In this document: in pieces, positions 42,473-49,959 of the stretch
Layout: each line of letters starts with the position of its first letter
How positions within the stretch are numbered: the first letter of the stretch is position 1
From: Pseudorhodoferax sp. Leaf265
GTDB lineage: Bacteria > Pseudomonadota > Gammaproteobacteria > Burkholderiales > Burkholderiaceae_C
Reading direction: 5' to 3'
DNA length: 64,000 bases
NCBI RefSeq assembly: GCF_001422365.1
Contig: NZ_LMMT01000036.1
Location: 127,823 to 191,822, forward strand
The notes under the pieces: model-generated
Told to the model about the DNA's origin: nothing
The model's input: only the letters and a program-made list of their open reading frames with translations
Databases searched by the model: none
Program-made: the position numbers and the translations under genes

Positions 42473-42991
42473 TCAAGCCTGGGGTGGCGGAGCGAAGACG
42501 GTGTTGGCCTCAATCTGCAGCACGTCCGACGGGCGCGCGAAGGGCTCGGGCGCGGGTTCGCCGGGCTGTCGCGCACGCCCGATCGCGGCGAAGAAGTCCT
42601 CCAGCCCGCCGGGCATGAAGAACCAGACCCACTGCAGCTCGGTGTCGCCGTCGTTGATGAAGGTGTGGGGCACGTTGTGGCCCATGTACAGCGTGGCGCC
42701 CGGCAGCATGCGGTGGGTCTCGCCGCCGATCTCGGCGCGGCCCTGGCCGCGCAGCACGTAGAACACCTCTTCGCTGGTGTCGTGGGCATGCAGGCGCACG
42801 CGGCCGCCGGGTGGCAGCGTCTGCGTGCCCATCGAGAAACGGTGGAAGCTGCGGATGTTCTTCTCCGACAGGATGCACTCGGCGTGGCCGTTGGCCGGCA
42901 CCGGCTGCCAGAAGGTCGGCGCGGCACCGGCCGGCACCGCCAGCGCATCGCCGTGCGGCTCGTCGAAGGACAGGCATGGGGTCTGGGTCAT
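42473..42991 (-). CDS. Cupin-domain protein
   Basis: 172 aa small beta-barrel protein. The first cupin motif is RLHAHDTSEEVFYVLRGQG, with the metal-binding His-x-His and Glu, and the second is PGATLYMGHNVPHTFIN with its His. The metal set is complete, so it could be a dioxygenase, isomerase or sensor. It lies between the SDR and the DapA-like genes on the same strand, 25 bases each side, so it is part of the operon. Confidence 0.88.
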   Translation of the reverse strand: MTQTPCLSFDEPHGDALAVPAGAAPTFWQPVPANGHAECILSEKNIRSFHRFSMGTQTLPPGGRVRLHAHDTSEEVFYVLRGQGRAEIGGETHRMLPGATLYMGHNVPHTFINDGDTELQWVWFFMPGGLEDFFAAIGRARQPGEPAPEPFARPSDVLQIEANTVFAPPPQA

Positions 42992-43015
42992 CGTGGTCTT
43001 CCTGGAATGCGCGGC

Positions 43016-43768
43016 TCACCAGGCGGTGAAGCCACCGTCCACCGTGAACATGGCGCCGGTCGCGAAGGACGCCTCGTCCGAGGCCAGCCACAGCATCATG
43101 GTGGCAATCTCGACGGGCTGGCCCATGCGGTTGATCGGCGAGCGCGCCTCCAGCCCCTTCCTGAAGGCCACCGGATCGGGCACCTGCTCGAACATGCGGT
43201 CGTAGTAGCTCGAGGCGATCACGCCGGGAGCCACGCTGTTCACGCGGATGCCATCGACCGCATGGTCCAGCGCCATCGCCCGCGTGAGCGCGGCCACGCC
43301 GCCCTTGGCTGCCACGTAGGCGGCGCGGTCCTTGATGCCGACGACCGAGATGGTCGAGGCCATGTTGATGATGGAGGAACTGCCACGCCGGCGCAGGTGC
43401 GGCACGGCGTACTTGGAGCACAGGAACACACCCTTGAGGTCGACCGCCATCAGCGCGTCCCAGGCATCTTCCTCGAGCGTCTCCACGGTGCCCAGGCAGC
43501 CGAAGCCGGCGTTGTTGACCAGCACGTCGAGCCCGCCGAAACGCGCCACGCAGAGTTCGACCATGGCCTGCACCTCGGCCGACCTGGACACGTCGGCCGT
43601 GCAGGCCAGCGCGTTGTCGCCCAGGCGCGCCGCGACGCGCTCGGCCAGCGCGCCGTCGCGGTCGGCCACCAGCACCTTGGCACCCTCCTTGACGAAGAGT
43701 TCGGCGGTGGCCTCGCCGATGCCGGCACCGGCGCCCGTGATCAGCGCCACCTTGTTGTGAAGTCGCAT
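43016..43768 (-). CDS. Short-chain dehydrogenase/reductase
   Basis: 250 aa classical SDR with TGAGAGIG (11-18), NNAG (85-88), Ser138 and Tyr151/Lys155, and acidic Asp36 after the second strand (NAD preference). The C-terminal FTVDGGFTAW is typical. It lies 4 bases after the aspartate dehydrogenase gene, so it probably acts on the same pathway, oxidising or reducing a hydroxyacid derivative. Confidence 0.92.
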   Translation of the reverse strand: MRLHNKVALITGAGAGIGEATAELFVKEGAKVLVADRDGALAERVAARLGDNALACTADVSRSAEVQAMVELCVARFGGLDVLVNNAGFGCLGTVETLEEDAWDALMAVDLKGVFLCSKYAVPHLRRRGSSSIINMASTISVVGIKDRAAYVAAKGGVAALTRAMALDHAVDGIRVNSVAPGVIASSYYDRMFEQVPDPVAFRKGLEARSPINRMGQPVEIATMMLWLASDEASFATGAMFTVDGGFTAW

Positions 43769-43772
43769 GCGT

Positions 43773-44597
43773 TCAGCTCCAGTCAGAGGGATGGATGGAA
43801 AAGGGGTTGAAGTGCGCGTGCAGCGCCGCTTCGATGCTCAGCGCGGCAAGCCAGGAGGTCTTGGGGTTGTCGGGCAGCGGCGTGTTGGCCAGCCGCAGCG
43901 ACAGGCTGCCGAAGGTGCCTTCCGCGTGGAGCTCGTGCACATTGGCGTCCACGTGCGGGTCGGCGACCAGCGTGACGGCCGTGCGCTCGAAGCCCATGCC
44001 GGCCAGCGCCACGGCAGCCGTCACGTTGGCGTTCTTCGGGTAGGCGCGCGCGGCTTCGGCGGCGCTGCCTTCGAAGATGACTGCGGCTTCACGCACCTCG
44101 GCCAGCACGCAGCGCGCCTCGGCCGGCGTGCCTGCCCAGGCCAGCGGCGGCTTGCGGCCGGTGTAGCGCACGCTGTGCAGCCCGGCACGGCGCGCGGCGC
44201 GCAGCGTGTCGAGTCCGCCGATGGCGCCGGAAACCACGATGGGCCGGGCCTGGCCCGCGCGGGCGGCCTCGTCGATGGCGTTGCGCAGGCCGGCGTCGCC
44301 GAGCGCGCCGACCGAGGCGATCACCACGTCGCAGCCCACGCGCAGCAGCGCCGGCACGGCCTGCGCGACGACCGCATGGCCGGCACATTCGATGGCGAGC
44401 TCAGGGGCCCAGGCGAGCAATGGCTCCAGCTCGGAGAAGACGGCCAGTACCGCGCCATCGGCCGGAGCGTTCGTGCCCGGCCGCAACAGCGCCGCCAGAG
44501 CCGCATCCGGGGCTAGCCGCGCCCGCAGCGCGGCCACGCGCTGGCCGATGGCGCCGCGGCCCAGCAAGGCGATGCGTTGAGGCTGCCGTTCAACCAT
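43773..44597 (-). CDS. L-aspartate dehydrogenase (AspDH/NadX-like)
   Basis: 274 aa NAD(P)-dependent oxidoreductase; it converts L-aspartate to oxaloacetate (or iminoaspartate for NAD synthesis) and ammonia. GRGAIG (13-18) is the cofactor loop; SGAIGGLDTLRAA and the AYPKNANVTAAVALAG segment with the downstream DPHVDANVHEL are the family signatures. Context is catabolic (LacI-controlled, hydrolase and TRAP uptake beside it), so a role in degrading an aspartate-like or N-substituted amino acid is more likely than NAD synthesis. The start overlaps the hydrolase 3-prime end by 8 bp. Confidence 0.88.
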   Translation of the reverse strand: MVERQPQRIALLGRGAIGQRVAALRARLAPDAALAALLRPGTNAPADGAVLAVFSELEPLLAWAPELAIECAGHAVVAQAVPALLRVGCDVVIASVGALGDAGLRNAIDEAARAGQARPIVVSGAIGGLDTLRAARRAGLHSVRYTGRKPPLAWAGTPAEARCVLAEVREAAVIFEGSAAEAARAYPKNANVTAAVALAGMGFERTAVTLVADPHVDANVHELHAEGTFGSLSLRLANTPLPDNPKTSWLAALSIEAALHAHFNPFSIHPSDWS

Positions 44598-45390
44598 GGC
44601 CGCGCAGGAAGCAGGCGAGCGCTTCGGCGTAGTCGGCAGGACGCGTGGCCGGCACGAAATGCCCGCCGTCGAGCTGCACCAGCTGCGCGTGCGGCATGCG
44701 CTGCGCCAGGTCGTTCGCATGGTGGAAAGGCACGATCTGGTCGTCCGCGGCACCAACGATCAGCGTCGGTTGCCCGATGCGGGACAGCTCGTCTGCGCGT
44801 TCGTAGCCGAGCAGCATGTCGATGCGCTCGGCGGTCAGCGCGTTGCGGGCGGTATCACCCAACAGCCAAGGCGGCACATCGGACCCGGCCAGTTCGCGGT
44901 CGTACCAGGTCGCCGGATAGCCCAGCAGTTGGCCCAGCACGGCATAGGCGCCCTCACCCGCGCGCTCCAGCACCACGCGGCGCAGCGCGAACAGGTCGCG
45001 GAAATGGCGGTCGGGCCGGGCCCAGGTGCTGCTGAGCACCAGCGACTGCAGGCGCGTTGGCGCATCGAGCGCCAGCGCCTGCGCCACCAGCCCGCCGGTG
45101 GAATGGCCGACGCAGCTGAACTGGCGGATGCCCTGTGCGTCCAGCAGCTCCAGCACCGCCGCCGCGATCGTGCCGATGGCCTGCGCGCCACGCGGTGCCG
45201 AGCCGCCGACGCCTGGGTGGTCGAAGCTCAGCACATTCCAGTCACGCGACAGGATTTGCGCCACGGGGCGCCAGAAGCGGCCCAACCCGCCCAGCCCGGC
45301 GACGAGCACCAGCGTGGACCCGGCGCCCACGGACTCGAATGCCAGCGGCGGAGAGACAGATTCGGAAGGAGCGGGATCGGCAGGGTGCAT
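44590..45390 (-). CDS. Alpha/beta hydrolase
   Basis: 266 aa alpha/beta-fold hydrolase. The nucleophile elbow is G-H-S-T-G-G, the acid lies in the strand before DDQIVPFHH, and the catalytic His is in DGGHFVP. PaaI-, BioH- and lactonase-type relatives hydrolyse esters, lactones or thioesters. Start at 45390 (MHPADP) is preferred; an ATG at 45423 would overlap the operator at 45424. It is the first gene of the LacI-controlled minus-strand operon. Confidence 0.9.
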   Translation of the reverse strand: MHPADPAPSESVSPPLAFESVGAGSTLVLVAGLGGLGRFWRPVAQILSRDWNVLSFDHPGVGGSAPRGAQAIGTIAAAVLELLDAQGIRQFSCVGHSTGGLVAQALALDAPTRLQSLVLSSTWARPDRHFRDLFALRRVVLERAGEGAYAVLGQLLGYPATWYDRELAGSDVPPWLLGDTARNALTAERIDMLLGYERADELSRIGQPTLIVGAADDQIVPFHHANDLAQRMPHAQLVQLDGGHFVPATRPADYAEALACFLRGHG

Positions 45391-45423
45391 GGCGGCGCAA
45401 AGCCTGTTGGTTCGACGACTCAA

Positions 45424-45437
45424 TGTAATCGATTACA
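45424..45437. promoter_or_regulatory. LacI-type operator TGTAATCGATTACA
   Basis: Perfect 14-bp palindrome with a central CG, the classic LacI-family operator form, 34 bases upstream of the hydrolase ATG. Identical to the site at 45746. Confidence 0.75.
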
Positions 45438-45630
45438 CAGCATGGGTGCAAGCATTTCTCTGTGCGTCCCCTTCCGGTGCGCAGTGCGCCCGCCGTTGGT
45501 GCCGGAGCACCAAAAGGAACACGCCACCCATTGGAGAACGACCGCCGACACCACGCGTGCCTGCCGCAAAACCGGTACCTGCGCAAGGTGGCAAGCACTG
45601 GCACCAAATCTGCTTCGAGCTTCTTAAGCT

Positions 45631-45644
45631 TGTAATCCTTTACA
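45631..45644. promoter_or_regulatory. Imperfect operator TGTAATCCTTTACA
   Basis: Both TGTAA and TTACA half sites are kept but the centre differs (TCCT). Possible auxiliary operator between the two perfect sites. Confidence 0.45.
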
Positions 45645-45745
45645 ACTCCAGTTTCCGACGCCACGCGGCCCAGCCGCCTCAAGGCCAGCGCTTTTTTGCG
45701 CGCAACGTAGTCGCCAGAAATCCTGGTCTGTTTCTTGCGGTACTC

Positions 45746-45759
45746 TGTAATCGATTACA
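45746..45759. promoter_or_regulatory. LacI-type operator TGTAATCGATTACA
   Basis: Perfect palindrome (16 bp with the flanking C and G), 34 bases upstream of the ATG of the TRAP small permease at 45794, mirroring the distance on the other side. Confidence 0.75.
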
Positions 45760-45793
45760 GCATTTCGACACGAAATGCATTGAAAGGTCAGTG

Positions 45794-46414
45794 ATGCGTG
45801 CCACCGCCAACACAGCCGTCCCGCCCGTGCCGCTTCAGCAGTTGTCCATCGGGCTGGCGCTGCGCGTGCTGTTCCGCGCCAGCCGCTGGATGAACACCGG
45901 CCTGCGCCACCTGGTGGGTGCCATGCTCTGCACCATGGTGCTGGTGGTGTTCGCGCAGATCCTCGTGCGCTTCCTGCTGCCGCGCCTGGGCATCACTGTG
46001 TCGGTGCCCTGGTCGGAAGAGCTGGCGCGCTACCTCATGGTGTGGTGCATCTTCCTGGGTGCTGCCGTGGCCTCGCGCGCTGGCGACCTGATCGCGGTGG
46101 AGTCGCTTGTCGATGCCCTGCCCGCGCGCATCGGCTGGCGCCTGAAGATGGTCGCCTACGTCGCCACCATCGCATTCCTGGCCACGCTGGTGTGGCTGGG
46201 CTGGCGCTGGGTCGAGTTCGGCGAGGGCGAGAGCTCCACCGTCATGAACCTACCGATGTCCTGGGTCTACCTCGCGCTGCCGGTGGGCGCGGCACTGACC
46301 ATCGTGAACATCCTGACCCGCCTGCTCGAAGGCGTGGTGCGCCAGCGCGCGCAGGGCGATGCGCCGCAGGTCGAGCCGGTCGCACCGCCGGCCGGCGAGC
46401 CCTCGCTGGTCTGA
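45794..46414 (+). CDS. TRAP transporter small permease (DctQ type)
   Basis: 206 aa inner-membrane protein with four helices (about 40-60, 75-95, 118-138, 155-175), the DctQ layout. VPWSEELARYLMVWCIFLGAAVASR is the family signature segment. It works with DctM and the DctP receptor encoded downstream in one operon to drive Na+-coupled uptake of a carboxylate. The ATG at 45794 is 34 bases after the LacI operator; a GTG 3 bases upstream (45791) is a possible alternative. Confidence 0.92.
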   Translation: MRATANTAVPPVPLQQLSIGLALRVLFRASRWMNTGLRHLVGAMLCTMVLVVFAQILVRFLLPRLGITVSVPWSEELARYLMVWCIFLGAAVASRAGDLIAVESLVDALPARIGWRLKMVAYVATIAFLATLVWLGWRWVEFGEGESSTVMNLPMSWVYLALPVGAALTIVNILTRLLEGVVRQRAQGDAPQVEPVAPPAGEPSLV

Positions 46415-46443
46415 ACCCACCCCGTGCTTTCCAGGAGAACCCC

Positions 46444-47709
46444 ATGCTGATCTTCGGCTCCATGGCGATCACGCTCGCGCTGTCGATCCCGATCTTCGCG
46501 GTGATGGGCATCTGCGCCATCCTCGCGCTGCACAACGTCAAGATGGACCTGATCACGGTGCCGCAGAACGTGTTCGAAGCGCTGGATTCGTTTGCTCTGC
46601 TTGCCGTGCCGTTCTACGTGTTGGCGGGCAACCTCATGAAATCCGGCGGCATCTCGCGCCGGCTGATTGCGCTGGCCATCGCCCTGGTCGGCTGGATCCG
46701 TGGCGGCGTGGGCGCGGCCTCGGTGCTGACCTGCATGTTCTTCTCGACCATGTCGGGCTCCTCCTCGGCCACCACCGCGGCGGTGGGCGGCACCATGATC
46801 CCGGCGATGGAGGACAAGGGCTACCCCACGCCCTTCGCGGCCGCGCTGGTCGCGGTCGGCGGCGAACTCGGCGCCATCATCCCGCCCTCGCTGCCCATGG
46901 TCATCTACGGGCTGGTCGCCAACGTCTCGATCGGCAGCCTGTTCATCGCCGGCATCCTGCCCGGCATCTTCGTCGGTCTCACGCTGATGCTGGCGGTCTG
47001 CATGATGGCCAAGTTGAAGAACTTCGACGAGGTCAAGCGCGTATCGCCGCGCGAATGGCTGCACGGCCTGGCCACGACGGGCGGCGAAGCCGTGCTGGCG
47101 CTGCTGATGCCGGTCATCATCCTGGGCGGGATCTACTCGGGCGTGTTCACCGCGACCGAGGCCTCGGTGGTCGCCGTGGTCTACGGCCTGGTGATCGGCG
47201 CCTTCGTCTACAAGGAGATCCGGCCCAAGGACCTGGTCGCGATCTTCAACGAATCGGCCGTCATGACCGGCATGGTCATGTTGATCGTGGGCTTCGCCGC
47301 GCTGTTCGGCTACGCACTGACCGTGAACCGCGTGCCACACCACCTGGGCGAGCTGATCGGCCACATCGCCAGCGGGCCCGTCGTGTTCCTGCTGCTCGTG
47401 AACGTGCTGCTGTTCGTGATCGGCACCTTCATGGAGGCGCTGGCGACGATCCTGATCCTGGCCCCCATCCTGGCGCCGATCGCGCAGACCTACGGCATCG
47501 ACCTGGTGCACTTCGGCATCGTCATGATCATCAACGTGGCCACCGGCATGGTCACCCCGCCGGTGGCCGTCAACCTGACCATCGCCAGCCAGATCTCCGG
47601 CGTTTCGATGGACGCGATGACGCGGCCCTTGCTGGTTTTCCTCGCCGTGCTGACGCTTGATGCGCTGGTCATCAGCTTCGTGCCGGCGCTCTCGCTGGGC
47701 CTGCTCTGA
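46444..47709 (+). CDS. TRAP transporter large permease (DctM type)
   Basis: 421 aa polytopic membrane protein with about 12 helices. SGSSSATTAAVGGTMIP and the GELGAIIPPSLPMVIYG hairpin motif are DctM hallmarks, mirrored in the second half by GMVTPPVAVNL. It forms the channel of the TRAP system. AGGAGA precedes the ATG. Confidence 0.95.
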   Translation: MLIFGSMAITLALSIPIFAVMGICAILALHNVKMDLITVPQNVFEALDSFALLAVPFYVLAGNLMKSGGISRRLIALAIALVGWIRGGVGAASVLTCMFFSTMSGSSSATTAAVGGTMIPAMEDKGYPTPFAAALVAVGGELGAIIPPSLPMVIYGLVANVSIGSLFIAGILPGIFVGLTLMLAVCMMAKLKNFDEVKRVSPREWLHGLATTGGEAVLALLMPVIILGGIYSGVFTATEASVVAVVYGLVIGAFVYKEIRPKDLVAIFNESAVMTGMVMLIVGFAALFGYALTVNRVPHHLGELIGHIASGPVVFLLLVNVLLFVIGTFMEALATILILAPILAPIAQTYGIDLVHFGIVMIINVATGMVTPPVAVNLTIASQISGVSMDAMTRPLLVFLAVLTLDALVISFVPALSLGLL

Positions 47710-47763
47710 ACCCGTCGCCGGCTTTTCCCTTCGCCCCTCCCTCCCCTTCACAAGGAACGATCC

Positions 47764-48750
47764 ATGACCTTCCGTTTTGCACACCTCGTGGGCACGCTGG
47801 CCTGCGCCTTCGGCCTGACTGGCCTGGCCACCGCGCAGACCGCCGAGATGTCGGTCGGCCACGTGCTAGCCACCGCCAGCCACTACCACGCCGCCGCCGC
47901 CAAATTCTCCGAAGTGGTGAACCAGAAGTCCAAGGGCGCGATCAAGGCCACGGTGTTTCCGGGCGGCCAGCTCGGCGGGGAGGTCAAGATGCTGCAGTCC
48001 GCGCGGACCGGCACGCTGGACGTGGTTGTCACCGGCGAAGCCCCGCTGGAGGGCTTCGTCAAGGAATTCGCGGTGTTCTCGTTCCCCTACCTGTTCAGCA
48101 GCGTAGACCAGATCAACGGCGTACTGCAGGGCCCCATCGGTCGCGGCATGCTAGACCTCCTCCCCAAGTACAACCTGGTGGGCCTGGGCTTCATCTCGGC
48201 ACTGGAGCGCAACATCTTCACCAACGGCAAGGTGGTCAACACGATCGCCGACATGAAGGGCCTGAAGATCCGCGTGATCCAGGGCCCCGGCTACGTCAAG
48301 GCCTACCAGGCCCTGGGCGCACAGCCCACGCCCATGGCCTACACCGAGCTGTACACGGCGCTGCAGAACGGTGCGGTGGACGCCGCCGAGAACTCGCCCG
48401 ACGTGTTCCTGCAGGACCGCTTCATCGAGGTCTCCAAGACCTACGCCAACCTCAAGATCATGTACATGCCGGCCGTCATCGTGATGTCCAAGGCCAAGTA
48501 CGACGCACTGTCGCCCGAGATGCAGAAGGTGGTGCAGGAGGCCACGGCCGAGGCCATCGCGTTCGCCACCGCGCAATACAAGAAGGACTACGCAGACGCG
48601 TTCGCCGCGATGAAGAAGACCGGCGTCAAGATTGTCGAGCCGGACCTCAAGCCCTTCATGGAAGTGGGCCGCTCGGTGCACGGCGACCTGCTGGGCGAAT
48701 TCCCGATGGCCAAGCCCTGGTACGAGAAGATCGTCGCCGCGACCAAGTGA
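47764..48750 (+). CDS. TRAP transporter solute-binding protein (DctP type)
   Basis: 328 aa periplasmic receptor of the TRAP system. A signal peptide ends near T-A-Q. The DctP fold signatures are present: VFPGGQLGGEVKMLQSARTGTLDVVV, the GLKIRVIQGPGYVKAYQALGAQPTPM segment with the ligand-binding Arg (R in IRV), and ALQNGAVDAAENSPDVF. It binds a carboxylate; the adjacent hydrolase operon would degrade it. AAGGAA precedes the ATG. Confidence 0.94.
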   Translation: MTFRFAHLVGTLACAFGLTGLATAQTAEMSVGHVLATASHYHAAAAKFSEVVNQKSKGAIKATVFPGGQLGGEVKMLQSARTGTLDVVVTGEAPLEGFVKEFAVFSFPYLFSSVDQINGVLQGPIGRGMLDLLPKYNLVGLGFISALERNIFTNGKVVNTIADMKGLKIRVIQGPGYVKAYQALGAQPTPMAYTELYTALQNGAVDAAENSPDVFLQDRFIEVSKTYANLKIMYMPAVIVMSKAKYDALSPEMQKVVQEATAEAIAFATAQYKKDYADAFAAMKKTGVKIVEPDLKPFMEVGRSVHGDLLGEFPMAKPWYEKIVAATK

Positions 48751-48771
48751 GCCGCCGCGCGGCACCGCGGG

Positions 48772-49803
48772 TCAGGCGGCGCTGCGCACCACGGCGGTCG
48801 AGCCGCGGATCACCAACTCCGAGGGCAGCACCACGTCCTCGACCGGCCGCCCGCTGTCGAGCACGCCGAACAACGCCTCGGCCGCCAGCTCGCCCATGCG
48901 GTCGGCCGCCGTGCTGATGGTCGTCAGCGGCGGATCGGACAGCGGCGCGAAGTCGTCGTTGTCGAATCCCGTGATCGAGATGTCCTGCGGCACCCGCAGA
49001 CCCATGCGGCGCGCTTCGCCCATCACGGCCAGACCGTAGGCGTCGCTGTTGCAGACCACTGCGGTAACCTCGGGGTGGCTTTCGCGCATCGCGCGGAAGC
49101 TGCGGATCGCATAGTCGAGCGAGTAGCCGTGCGTGTCCTCGTAGATGCGCGGCTCGCCCGGGATGCCGGCACGCTCCAGCGCATCGGTGAATGCGCGGCG
49201 GCGCGCCTGCTGGCGGTCGTTGCCCTTCACCGGCCCCGAGAACATCGCGAACGCGCGGTGGCCCAGCCCGAGCAGGTGCTGCATCACCTTCTCGGTGGCC
49301 ACGTAGTTGTCGTAGCCGATCGAGGGGAACGGCGTGTGCGTGAGCGCCGAGTAGGTGCACACGGTGGGCACATGCTTGTCGATCAGGTAGGACATCAGCT
49401 TGGCATCGTCGATGCGGCCGACCATCACCAGGCCTTCGACCCCGCGGTCCACCAGCTGACGCACAGGCTCGAACACGCGCGAGTTGTCGAACCCCACCGT
49501 CAGCAGCACCGACAAATAGCCGTAGCCGCTCATGCGCCGTTGGAAGCTCGACACCATGCGCGCGTACAGGCCGTAGTCCATGGTCGGGAACACCGCGCCC
49601 ACCATGCCGCTGCGCTGCAGCCGCAGCGCCTTGGCCGCGGGGTTGGGCGTGTAGCCCAGCCGGCGGGCCACATCGAGCACGTGGTCGCGGGCCTCGTCAC
49701 GCACGGTGTGCGGCAGGTTGAAGGCACGCGAGACGGTGGCGACCGAGACGCCGGCGGCCCGGGCCACGTCCATGACACGCGGACGGCGCGGTTTGCTCTC
49801 CAA
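48772..49803 (-). CDS. LacI-family transcriptional regulator
   Basis: 343 aa repressor. The helix-turn-helix is DVARAAGVSVATVSRAFN, with the hinge PNPAAKALRLQ, followed by a periplasmic-binding-protein-like effector domain (SNDAYGLAV-type segment near 255, SITGFDNDDFAP near 290). The likely start is a TTG at 49803 with GGAGA upstream; an internal ATG at 49773 would trim the N-terminal arm. It is convergent with the TRAP operon. An operator-like TGTAATCAATTACA (49845-49858) lies 42 bases upstream, so it likely represses itself, the TRAP operon and the hydrolase operon. Confidence 0.9.
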   Translation of the reverse strand: MESKPRRPRVMDVARAAGVSVATVSRAFNLPHTVRDEARDHVLDVARRLGYTPNPAAKALRLQRSGMVGAVFPTMDYGLYARMVSSFQRRMSGYGYLSVLLTVGFDNSRVFEPVRQLVDRGVEGLVMVGRIDDAKLMSYLIDKHVPTVCTYSALTHTPFPSIGYDNYVATEKVMQHLLGLGHRAFAMFSGPVKGNDRQQARRRAFTDALERAGIPGEPRIYEDTHGYSLDYAIRSFRAMRESHPEVTAVVCNSDAYGLAVMGEARRMGLRVPQDISITGFDNDDFAPLSDPPLTTISTAADRMGELAAEALFGVLDSGRPVEDVVLPSELVIRGSTAVVRSAA

Positions 49804-49844
49804 GACGGTTTCTCCGGCGGCGGTTGAGGGATCGGGGCCGATTA

Positions 49845-49858
49845 TGTAATCAATTACA
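49845..49858. promoter_or_regulatory. LacI-type operator TGTAATCAATTACA
   Basis: One change from the perfect palindrome at 45424 and 45746 (CA in the centre instead of CG). Located upstream of the LacI gene and of the divergent acyl-CoA ligase at 49960. Confidence 0.65.
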
Positions 49859-49890
49859 GACGGCGCTGCGGTGGCCTGCCATCGCGATTC

Positions 49891-49904
49891 CGTCGTTTTG
49901 GACG
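49891..49904. promoter_or_regulatory. Inverted repeat CGTC-N6-GACG, site 3
   Basis: The arms match those of sites 37210 and 38553 but the spacer is GTTTTG rather than GGAACG. It lies about 55 bases before the acyl-CoA ligase ATG. Weaker than the other two. Confidence 0.35.
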
Positions 49905-49959
49905 ATGCCGCGTGCGCGGCCGCTTCGCATACTGCCGCCCGCACAACGGAGACATCCCC

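Larger units (their letters stand above)
45391..45793. promoter_or_regulatory. 403-bp divergent promoter region with three TGTAAT-type operators
   Basis: Between the hydrolase operon (minus) and the TRAP operon (plus). Two perfect palindromes and one imperfect copy of the same operator (45424, 45631, 45746) flank it, so a LacI protein could bind at both ends and loop the DNA. No credible coding sequence is present; a weak TGG-N10-TTGC match at 45724 was not accepted as sigma-54. Confidence 0.7.

Noticed and set aside
45724-45738. TGG-N10-GC match as a sigma-54 promoter for the TRAP operon
   Set aside because: Only the GG, GC and TTGC match; the CAC of the -24 box is missing, and LacI-type control is the better explanation.
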